From NCBI GenBank assembly GCA_036835325.1, contig DAITMF010000059.1, forward strand, positions 1-16,871: DNA of 16,871 nucleotides, in the 5' to 3' direction. Position 1 is the first letter of the stretch; every line of letters starts with the position of its first letter. The DNA is from CAMCHP01 sp036835325. GTDB taxonomy: Bacteria; Bacteroidota; Bacteroidia; Flavobacteriales_D; Sanyastnellaceae. The position numbers were made by a program, and so were the translations under genes. The notes under the pieces are model-generated. The model was not told where the DNA came from, ran no database searches, and saw nothing but the letters and a program-made list of their open reading frames with translations. Below, one piece after another: positions 7,965-13,573 of the stretch.

Positions 7965-7990
7965 CCTTCCTCCTAAGCTAAAAAGGAAGG
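7965..7990. promoter_or_regulatory. Inverted repeat between divergent operons, possible shared operator
   Basis: CCTTCCT (7965-7971) and AGGAAGG (7984-7990) form a perfect 7-bp inverted repeat with a 12-base AT-rich spacer. It sits midway between two outward-facing candidate -7 boxes (7934-7941 minus, 8021-8028 plus), where a regulator could affect both operons. No U-run follows on either strand, so it is unlikely to be a terminator. No regulator gene is adjacent, and a chance repeat is possible. Confidence 0.25.
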
Positions 7991-8020
7991 CAGTAAGACA
8001 GAGATTCGCGGTGTAAAACG

Positions 8021-8028
8021 TAACTTTG
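8021..8028 (+). promoter_or_regulatory. Candidate -7 promoter box of the CoA-binding/GNAT/mltG unit
   Basis: TAACTTTG matches TAnnTTTG exactly and ends only four bases before the ATG at 8033, so transcription would begin at or next to the start codon and give a leaderless message. The -33 region lacks a clear TTTG. The match could be chance. It is supported by its place in a divergent intergenic region and by the absence of any Shine-Dalgarno sequence before this gene. Confidence 0.35.
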
Positions 8029-8032
8029 GCCT

Positions 8033-8395
8033 ATGAATCGCACCGTTGTCATCGGCGCAAGCCCAAATTCTGCACGCTACAGCTATGAAGCCACCTTGCG
8101 TTTGAAACGCGCCGGTGAAGAGGTTTTTCCATTGGGCATTCGCGCCGGTAAAATTGCCGATATCGATATCATTACCGAACGTCGAGCATTTCCAGACATT
8201 GACACCGTAACCCTTTACGTCGGGCCGCAGAACCAAGAAGAATGGAGCGCTTACATTCTTTCGCTCAAGCCAAGGCGGGTTATTTTCAACCCCGGCACTG
8301 AAAACCCCCACATGGAGGCGCGGTTCAACGACGCCGGAATTGAAACCGAGGTGGCCTGCACCCTTGTGCTACTGGCCACCGGAAGCTACCGCTGA
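8033..8395 (+). CDS. CoA-binding domain protein (CoA_binding_2, YccU-like)
   Basis: Small stand-alone Rossmann protein of 120 residues, related to the CoA-binding domain of succinyl-CoA synthetase alpha and to E. coli YccU. The nucleotide-binding loop VVIGASPNSARYSYEA (5-20), the strand VFPLGIRAGKIADI (31-44), TLYVGPQNQ (60-68) and the conserved FNPGTENPHMEA (85-96) followed by EVACTLVLL (106-114) define the family. The full family length is present. These proteins bind CoA in vitro in studied cases, but their cellular role is not settled. The gene is first in a three-gene plus-strand unit, and the acetyltransferase ATG follows its TGA after one base, so co-translation with a CoA-using enzyme is likely. 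Confidence 0.88.
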   Translation: MNRTVVIGASPNSARYSYEATLRLKRAGEEVFPLGIRAGKIADIDIITERRAFPDIDTVTLYVGPQNQEEWSAYILSLKPRRVIFNPGTENPHMEARFNDAGIETEVACTLVLLATGSYR

Positions 8396-8396
8396 T

Positions 8397-8918
8397 ATGA
8401 AATTGCACGGCAAATCTTCGTTCCTGCGCGCGGTTGAACCGCACGACATTACTTGGTTTTTTGACTGGGAAAACGATACCGAAAACTGGCTTGTCAGCGG
8501 CACAGTGACCCCCTTCAGCCGCAACGACCTTGAACGCTACGTGCGCTCAATACGCGACATTTATGCCGATCGGCAACTGCGTTTGGTTATTGCCACCGAA
8601 GAATCTCCGGTAGGCTGCCTTGACCTGTACGACTTCGACCCGCTGCACAAGCGGGCCGGAATTGGAATTCTAATTGGCGACAAAGACGCTCGACGCAAAG
8701 GCATTGCCGCCGACGCCCTGATCACACTCGTTGACTACGCCTTTGATACCCTGCAGCTGCACCAACTGTACGCCAATATTCCCGCAAACAACGACGCCAG
8801 CAAGGCCCTCTTTGAGAAGGTCGGCTTCGTTCAGGCAGGGGTTCGCCGTGACTGGCTCTTGACCTCTGCCGGATGGGTCGATGAACACATGTACCAACTC
8901 ATCCGTCAGAGCGAATGA
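8397..8918 (+). CDS. GNAT family N-acetyltransferase (RimJ/RimL or SpeG type)
   Basis: Predicted cytoplasmic acetyl-CoA-dependent N-acetyltransferase of 173 residues. A typical start (FLRAVEPHDITWFFDWEND, 9-27) is followed by the central strand LRLVIATEESPVGCLDLYDF (61-80). The pyrophosphate-binding motif A is GIGILIGDKDARRKGIAADAL (88-108), with the R/Q-x-x-G-x-A loop at 99-104. Motif B follows (NNDASKALFEKVGFVQAGVR, 131-150). The pattern fits the Acetyltransf_3 group, which includes ribosomal-protein N-terminal acetyltransferases and spermidine acetyltransferases. The substrate is not predictable here. A longer in-frame start at 8340 would overlap the CoA-binding gene and adds non-conserved residues, so ATG 8397 is chosen. 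The last codon and the mltG start overlap in ATGA. Confidence 0.9.
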   Translation: MKLHGKSSFLRAVEPHDITWFFDWENDTENWLVSGTVTPFSRNDLERYVRSIRDIYADRQLRLVIATEESPVGCLDLYDFDPLHKRAGIGILIGDKDARRKGIAADALITLVDYAFDTLQLHQLYANIPANNDASKALFEKVGFVQAGVRRDWLLTSAGWVDEHMYQLIRQSE

Positions 8919-9931
8919 AACGCATCCTGCTTGCGCTGGCGCTCGTAGTGGTGGTTGTTGGCGCGTTGATTTACTGGCAAGGTCAACGCATCGTGTTCGG
9001 CAGTGCAACCACCTTTGTTGGCGAGTACAAAGAACTCATCCTTCCCCAAGCAACCCCACTTGAAGAACTCAAGGAGCTCCTACATGCCGATAGCATCATT
9101 CGCGCCCCTGAGGCCTTCGTGCAAGTAGCAGCCCTTAAGAAATTTGAAACGGCCAAGCCCGGTCGCTACCTCATTGCGCAAGGCAGCAGTCACAACACCC
9201 TAATCAACCGCCTTCGGAGTGGTGACCAAGACGCCATTCGACTCACCTTCAATGCAATGCGCACGTCTGAAGAATTGGCAGGACGCATCGCGGGGCAAAT
9301 CAATGCCGATTCGGCAGCCCTTCTCAGCCGTTTGCGCGACCCCGATGTCGCGGCCAACTATGGCTTCAATGGCGAGAACTTTCGCACTATGTTCATCCCA
9401 AATACCTACGAATTCTGGTGGAATACCGATGCTGACGGATTTATCAAACGCATGGCCGAGGAGTACAAGCTCTTTTGGAACGATGAACGTCGCGAAAAAG
9501 CTGCCGAACGAAAGCTTTCGCAAAGCGAAGTGACTGTGCTGGCGTCAATTGTCAGCGCTGAAACGGCCAAACGCGATGAAGCACCTGTGATTGCAGGCCT
9601 TTACCTGAACCGCCTGCGCATCGGAATGGCACTTCAAGCCGACCCATCTCTGATTTATGCCCACCAAGACTTCAGCATTCGCCGAGTACTCAATGGCCAC
9701 AAAGAAATTGACTCGCCCTACAACACCTATAAATACGCAGGTTTACCGCCAGGCCCCATTAGTTTCCCCGATGTCACCTACATTGACGCAGTGCTGAACC
9801 CTGCTGCCCACGACTACCTGTACATGTGTGCGAAGGCCGATCTAAGCGGCTACCACCATTTCGCAAAAACCCTAGACCAGCACTTGGTGTACGCCCGTGA
9901 ATACCAGCGAGCAATCAGCAGGCAACGCTGA
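8915..9931 (+). CDS. mltG: Endolytic peptidoglycan transglycosylase MltG (YceG family)
   Basis: Inner-membrane endolytic murein transglycosylase that cuts nascent glycan strands and is thought to end their polymerisation. It has 338 residues. One N-terminal transmembrane helix (4-21) is followed by a LysM-like region including PGRYLIAQGSSHNTLINRLR (82-101). The YceG catalytic domain includes FIPNTYEFWWN (160-170), VTVLASIVSAETAKRDEAP (206-224) and GLYLNRLRIGMALQADPSLI (228-247). The Glu of the SAET segment (E216) matches the catalytic Glu of E. coli MltG. The first Glu of the common EKET form is Ser here, a position that varies in the family. YAGLPPGPISFP is the conserved late motif. The gene ends exactly where the convergent SDR gene ends. 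It is the second transglycosylase in the window and belongs to a family unrelated to the SLT enzyme. Confidence 0.94.
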   Translation: MKRILLALALVVVVVGALIYWQGQRIVFGSATTFVGEYKELILPQATPLEELKELLHADSIIRAPEAFVQVAALKKFETAKPGRYLIAQGSSHNTLINRLRSGDQDAIRLTFNAMRTSEELAGRIAGQINADSAALLSRLRDPDVAANYGFNGENFRTMFIPNTYEFWWNTDADGFIKRMAEEYKLFWNDERREKAAERKLSQSEVTVLASIVSAETAKRDEAPVIAGLYLNRLRIGMALQADPSLIYAHQDFSIRRVLNGHKEIDSPYNTYKYAGLPPGPISFPDVTYIDAVLNPAAHDYLYMCAKADLSGYHHFAKTLDQHLVYAREYQRAISRQR

Positions 9932-10717
9932 TTACTTCTTCTGAATGCGGTACACCAAGTTGCGCACTACACTGCGCGGCAACAAACGTGGTAAAAGGGT
10001 CATCACCTTGTTTGATACTCCGTGCACCGCAATCACCTTCTTCGCACGTAGCGCCTCCAAACCGTACTTTGCTACTTCTTTCGACGTTGGCAAGTGGCGA
10101 TCGTTGAAGAACTCCACTTCGCCCAAAGCAGCGGCCTCTTGAAAGCCACTGCTAGTGGGGCCCGGACAAAGCGCTGTGACCGTTACCCCTGTACCTTTCA
10201 ATTCACGTGCCAAACCTTCGGTAAATGCCAGCACGTAGTGCTTTGTGGCGTAGTACACACTCATCAACGGACCGGGGACAAACGCGGCCACAGAAGCCAC
10301 ATTCAATATGCGGCCGTGCCTGCGCTCAATCATCTTCGGAAGGAAATGGTGCGTCAATTCGGTCAGTGCGCGCACATTCAAATCGAGCATCGACACCGTT
10401 TTGGCTCGGTCAGCGTCTGCAAATGCGCCGTAATCACCAAACCCCGCGTTGTTGATAAGGGTGCACACTTTGTAGCCACCTTCTTCTAAGGCTTTGATCA
10501 ATGCATCGGCACCGCCGGGTACTCCCAAGTCGCAGGTGATGGGGATCACCGTCATGGCACAAAAGCCGCCAATCTTCGCCCGCAATTCTTCCAAAGCCGC
10601 TGAGTTGCGTGCGGTAATGATGACGTCACGGCCTTCTTTGGCCAAGAGAATGGCCATCTCTTTTCCGATGCCCGATGACGCGCCGGTGACGAGCGCGTAA
10701 GTTTTATCTGCTACCAT
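9932..10717 (-). CDS. Short-chain dehydrogenase/reductase (classical SDR)
   Basis: NAD(P)H-dependent oxidoreductase of 261 residues with a Rossmann fold. It shows the cofactor loop TGASSGIG (11-18), the NNAG motif (89-92) and the catalytic set S142 (NVASVAAF), Y155 and K159 (YYATK). PGPTSSGF (185-192) is the usual post-catalytic loop. Arg37 near TARNSAALEEL favours NADP(H), as in related DltE/YdfG-like and ketoacyl-reductase-like enzymes. The substrate cannot be assigned. ATG 10717 starts just before the first beta-strand (MVADKTYALVTG). An upstream in-frame start at 10792 would add 25 residues overlapping the preceding gene and is rejected. The stop abuts the mltG stop with no base between. 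The unknown 153-residue gene lies 41 bases upstream on the same strand. Confidence 0.92.
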   Translation of the reverse strand: MVADKTYALVTGASSGIGKEMAILLAKEGRDVIITARNSAALEELRAKIGGFCAMTVIPITCDLGVPGGADALIKALEEGGYKVCTLINNAGFGDYGAFADADRAKTVSMLDLNVRALTELTHHFLPKMIERRHGRILNVASVAAFVPGPLMSVYYATKHYVLAFTEGLARELKGTGVTVTALCPGPTSSGFQEAAALGEVEFFNDRHLPTSKEVAKYGLEALRAKKVIAVHGVSNKVMTLLPRLLPRSVVRNLVYRIQKK

Positions 10718-10758
10718 GGTAAGCTGTGTTGGGATGCCCGAAGGTAAGGCAAACCCTG

Positions 10759-11220
10759 TCAATGAAAAACCCCACTGAGGAAGCGCTGCCACAACTCGGC
10801 ATTGCGTTCGTCGCAGGCAATATCTACATGACTGTGGTTGCGCAGCACAATTCTGATCAATACAGCGAAGGCATCGGCCTTTCGTTGCATGCGTTCAACA
10901 CGCAACACATCGCCTTTGGCCAGAGGTAACCCATACACTTCGAGGCGGATTTTACAGTAAAGCAGACCTCCGCCGTCCATGCGTTGCACATTGCAGTACT
11001 TTACGTACGATGTTTCATTAAGTTGCTCGCCCAAAAATCCCGGTGCCGATACCAAAACACCGCGCGGCGAACCACTGCCACCGGCCTTCACGCTCTGCCA
11101 AAACGAGAGTTGACGACCGCAAACGGCGTACACTTCTTTCCATCGTCCGGCGTCGTTGTACGTGAGGTTCCAGCATTTCATCGTTCGAGCATTGACAATA
11201 GAGAACAAGCCAAACTGCAT
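10759..11220 (-). CDS. Protein of unknown function, 153 residues
   Basis: I do not recognise this family. The predicted product is soluble, with no signal peptide or membrane span. It has a Trp-rich N-terminal part (KCWNLTYNDAGRWKEVYAVC), a glycine-rich middle (GGSGSPRGVLVSAPGFLGEQL), alternating charged and hydrophobic strands (GLLYCKIRLEVYGLPLAKGD) and a C-terminal helix (DERNAELWQRFLSGVFH). The amino-acid mix looks like a real folded beta-rich protein, and no convincing gene competes in other frames. The start is uncertain: ATG 11220 gives 153 residues, and ATG 11181 (MKCWNLTY) gives 140 and may be the better N-terminus. It lies 41 bases upstream of the SDR gene on the same strand, so co-transcription is likely, and divergent from the DUF4199 gene. 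Confidence 0.65.
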   Translation of the reverse strand: MQFGLFSIVNARTMKCWNLTYNDAGRWKEVYAVCGRQLSFWQSVKAGGSGSPRGVLVSAPGFLGEQLNETSYVKYCNVQRMDGGGLLYCKIRLEVYGLPLAKGDVLRVERMQRKADAFAVLIRIVLRNHSHVDIACDERNAELWQRFLSGVFH

Positions 11221-11301
11221 TAGGTTCGGTGAGTTCTGCTTTCAAAGCCATGAAAATTTCTGCGATTTGGCACTCGATTCACCCGCTCAAAACCAAGCTC
11301 T

Positions 11302-11784
11302 ATGGCACGCTTTCAACACGAAACCAAATGGGCTCTCCTTTTCACCGGCATGATGCTCATTTGGATGACCCTCGAAAAAATGGCCGGTTTGCACGGCGAA
11401 CACATCGACAAACATCCGATTTACACCAACTTGGTGGCCATTCCCGCGATTCTGCTCTACGTTTTTACACTGCGCGAGAAGAAGAAAATTTTGGGCGGAC
11501 GAATCACCTACAAACAGGCCTTTGTATCGGGCTTCTTCGTCTCGCTTTTCATCGCCTTGCTCGCCCCCCTCAGCCAATACTTCACCATGACCTACATCAC
11601 ACCCGATTTCTTCCCCAATGCGCAGAAGTACGCGGTTGAGAACGGACTGATGACCGAAGAGGGTGCCGCCAATTACTTCAACCTGAAGAGCTACATGGTG
11701 CAATCGGCCGTCGGTGCACTTATCATGGGCGTAGTAACTACGGCCATTGCTGCACTCTTCATCCGAACGAAGACGCGGATTTAA
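11302..11784 (+). CDS. DUF4199 family membrane protein
   Basis: Small inner-membrane protein of 160 residues and unknown function, of a type found mainly in Bacteroidota. It has four predicted transmembrane helices at about 9-25, 43-58, 73-93 and 133-154. The conserved layout is W-x-ALLFTGMMLIWMTLEK in helix 1, a short YVFTLREKKKILGGRITYKQAF linker, helix 3 (VSGFFVSLFIALLAP), a soluble loop with PDFFPNAQKYAVENG, and the last helix. The ATG at 11302 precedes helix 1 directly. Its stop is one base from the stop of the convergent toxin gene. No function is proposed. Confidence 0.85.
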   Translation: MARFQHETKWALLFTGMMLIWMTLEKMAGLHGEHIDKHPIYTNLVAIPAILLYVFTLREKKKILGGRITYKQAFVSGFFVSLFIALLAPLSQYFTMTYITPDFFPNAQKYAVENGLMTEEGAANYFNLKSYMVQSAVGALIMGVVTTAIAALFIRTKTRI

Positions 11785-11785
11785 T

Positions 11786-12055
11786 TCAAGGGAATTTTCT
11801 ATAGATGTCTTTTCGGTGAAGCACTACAATCAACCTCACGGTTATGTCATCAATGAGTTCAAGTCCTACCCTATAATGGCCAACTCGTACTCTGTAGTAA
11901 TTAGTAAAACCGACCATTTTCTTGACCCCTTTGACTTGGCTTATTGACTCTGCACTTTCCATGTGCAATAGGATCAATTCAATCTTGGAAAGTACCGATG
12001 CGTCAGATACTTTGTCCAAAGATTTTGAAAAGGCTTTGTCGAAAATGAGATTCAT
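11786..12055 (-). CDS. RelE/ParE superfamily type II toxin
   Basis: Predicted toxin of 89 residues, either a ribosome-dependent mRNA endonuclease (RelE) or a gyrase poison (ParE); the sequence does not decide between them. The family pattern is clear: an N-terminal helical hairpin (FDKAFSKSLDKV, SKIELILLHM), then VKGVKKMVGFTNYYRVRVGH and YRVGLELIDDITVRLIVVLH, ending RKDIYRKFP. Conserved basic and aromatic positions R55, R57, R62, H80, R81 and Y85 match the usual active-face residues. The ATG overlaps the antitoxin stop in ATGA, the normal antitoxin-first order with coupled translation. The region is AT-richer than its neighbours: a hand count of 12001-12060 gives 22 G/C of 60, which suggests horizontal acquisition. 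The length is typical. Confidence 0.88.
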   Translation of the reverse strand: MNLIFDKAFSKSLDKVSDASVLSKIELILLHMESAESISQVKGVKKMVGFTNYYRVRVGHYRVGLELIDDITVRLIVVLHRKDIYRKFP

Positions 12056-12249
12056 TGCTTGCGCAACTTCTTCATAACAGTGGCTCTTGACACACTTTGA
12101 CCAGTCTTAACAGATTCCATTTGCAAACCGAGCGCTAAATCTTCTAAAAGTTCACCTTGAACCTCGGTGACTTGACCACCCAGTCGTTCAGCCAATTCTT
12201 TCAGCAATTCGCTGTGCTTCGGGTCGATTTGTATAACAATTGTGCTCAT
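12052..12249 (-). CDS. Antitoxin partner of the RelE/ParE toxin
   Basis: Small acidic-to-neutral protein of 65 residues placed directly before the toxin with an ATGA overlap. An N-terminal beta-strand (STIVIQID) leads into a helix (PKHSELLKELAERLG). A second helix follows (EVQGELLEDLALGLQMESVK), and then a basic tail (VSRATVMKKLRKQ). The strand-helix start is compatible with a ribbon-helix-helix DNA-binding fold, but I cannot assign a named antitoxin family. Neutralisation of the toxin is inferred from gene order. It is preceded by its own promoter-like element and an inverted repeat, so autoregulation is likely. Confidence 0.8.
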   Translation of the reverse strand: MSTIVIQIDPKHSELLKELAERLGGQVTEVQGELLEDLALGLQMESVKTGQSVSRATVMKKLRKQ

Positions 12250-12292
12250 CGTTTATTCTATCAAAGATAAGAAAATCCCCCAAAATAAACGA
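12249..12292. promoter_or_regulatory. Inverted repeat flanking the antitoxin promoter, candidate TA operator
   Basis: TCGTTTATT (12249-12257) and AATAAACGA (12284-12292) form a perfect 9-bp inverted repeat separated by 26 bases. The left arm touches the first base of the antitoxin start codon, and the predicted -7 box (12262-12269, minus strand) lies between the arms. This is the geometry expected for an operator bound by an antitoxin or antitoxin-toxin complex. Half-site spacing is about 35 bases centre to centre, a little over three helical turns. Confidence 0.5.
12262..12269 (-). promoter_or_regulatory. Candidate -7 promoter box of the antitoxin-toxin pair
   Basis: On the minus strand it reads TATCTTTG, an exact TAnnTTTG match, 12 bases before the antitoxin ATG, giving a leader of only a few bases. 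A TTCG (one mismatch from TTTG) lies 20 bases further upstream at the -33 position. It would let the pair be expressed independently of the photolyase genes upstream on the same strand. Confidence 0.5.
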
Positions 12293-12304
12293 AGGTCACA
12301 CCCT

Positions 12305-13573
12305 TCACCCCCACAACCGGCGGTAGCTGCCTTCGGGGTCGTAGTTCTCGGCTTGCTTGTCAGTATTGAACTTGCGGTTTTCGCGCGGGTCATTCCCCAC
12401 ACCGGCCACATAAATCCAGTTGCCGTAATTGCTGGCCGGGTCGTAGTCGAGCAAACAGTGCTCAAACCACGATGCGCCCATCCTCCAGTCAACGCCCAAA
12501 TCGTGCACCAAGTAACTCGCCACGTTCTGACGCCCGCGGTTGCTCATGAAGCCGGTGGCTGCCAATTCGCGCATGTTGGCATCAACAAAGGCGTCGCCCG
12601 TATGACCCTCAACCCAACGCCGAAACACGCGTTCGTCTAAGCGTTTCTTGGGTGCTGTTCCCTTTATGCCACTGCGGTAAAAGATGCGTTTCCCATAGCG
12701 CATGGCCACGAAGCGGAAGTAATCGCGCCATAGCAACTCAAACACCAACCAGTAGGTGCTGTCGTTGGCGCCATGCGCAGCTTCGTAGCGCTTGACCTCG
12801 GCGTAAATTTCGCGCGCCGACAAGCAGCCATTGGCCAACCACGGCGAGAACTTGCTCGAGTAATCGGCACCCACCAATCCGTTGCGGGTTTCTTTGTAGC
12901 GGCTAAGCGATTGGGTCGTCCAAAAATAGTGATCCAAACGCTCCCAGGCGGCGAGCGCACCGCCTGTGAAGTGCATCACACCGCGGTCGTCGTGCGCAGG
13001 TTCGACATAGCCAAAATCACCCAAGCTCGGCAGCTCGCCAGCGTCTTCATCGCTCGCGGTAAAGGCTTCCGGCTCAGGAGCCGGCGGCCGCACCGTGCTC
13101 AGCTTCTCCACTTTGTTGCGGAACTGAGTAAACACATCAGGCAGCCGTTCAATCGGCACGGGAAGGTCGTCAGGATGGATGAGGGTGTGCCCCTCCGTCA
13201 GTACCAACGGCAGCTGCCGCGCGACCTCGGCCTCAATCTGCTGCTCTTCAAGGGTGTGCTCGGCTTGGGCATACACGCGCTGGCATCCCAATTTTGTAGC
13301 CAACTCGGCAAGCACTTCCGCTGATCGTCCGCGGCGTATCAGGAGCGATCCGCCCAACGATTCAATCGACTCGCGCAAGTCGGCCACGCTCTCAACGAGG
13401 AATTTCGTGCGGAAAACACCGGTTTTGCGGTGACCGAAGGCATCCTCCATCCACCAAAAATCATCAAAAACAAAGACCGGAAGCACTTCGTCGTTTTCAG
13501 ACAGGGCGCGAAGCAGCGACGGATTATCGGTAGTGCGTAAATCGTTGCGGAACCAGTACAAGGCGCGTTTCAT
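12305..13573 (-). CDS. Cry-DASH cryptochrome/photolyase
   Basis: FAD photoreceptor or repair enzyme of the DASH clade. Members bind single-stranded DNA or RNA and repair CPDs there or in loops; some act as light sensors. It has 422 residues, slightly compact. The N-terminal antenna domain begins KRALYWFRNDLRTTDNPSL (2-20). FAD-domain motifs are ETRNGLVGADYSSKFSPWLA (228-247), NGCLSAREIYAE (248-259), FVDANMRELAATGFMSNRGR (329-348), QNVASYLVHDLGVDWRMGAS (349-368) and DYDPASNYGNWIYVAGVGND (376-395). The RGRQNVASYL and GNWIYVAGVGNDPREN signatures are diagnostic of DASH. W320, W363 and W386 fit the electron chain. ATG 13573 shares one base with the stop of the FeS photolyase gene (TGATG); a GTG one codon upstream is less likely. 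The two flavoproteins are therefore translationally coupled. Confidence 0.94.
   Translation of the reverse strand: MKRALYWFRNDLRTTDNPSLLRALSENDEVLPVFVFDDFWWMEDAFGHRKTGVFRTKFLVESVADLRESIESLGGSLLIRRGRSAEVLAELATKLGCQRVYAQAEHTLEEQQIEAEVARQLPLVLTEGHTLIHPDDLPVPIERLPDVFTQFRNKVEKLSTVRPPAPEPEAFTASDEDAGELPSLGDFGYVEPAHDDRGVMHFTGGALAAWERLDHYFWTTQSLSRYKETRNGLVGADYSSKFSPWLANGCLSAREIYAEVKRYEAAHGANDSTYWLVFELLWRDYFRFVAMRYGKRIFYRSGIKGTAPKKRLDERVFRRWVEGHTGDAFVDANMRELAATGFMSNRGRQNVASYLVHDLGVDWRMGASWFEHCLLDYDPASNYGNWIYVAGVGNDPRENRKFNTDKQAENYDPEGSYRRLWG

Noticed and set aside
8340..8396. Longer start for the GNAT acetyltransferase at 8340
   Set aside because: It overlaps the conserved C-terminus of the CoA-binding gene, and the added residues are not acetyltransferase-like.
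10718..10792. Longer start for the SDR at 10792
   Set aside because: The added 25 residues overlap the upstream gene and do not resemble SDR sequence; the Rossmann fold begins right after ATG 10717.
10984..11223. Plus-strand frame opposite the unknown 153-residue gene
   Set aside because: Its translation is low-complexity and basic, whereas the minus-strand product looks folded and fits the operon direction.
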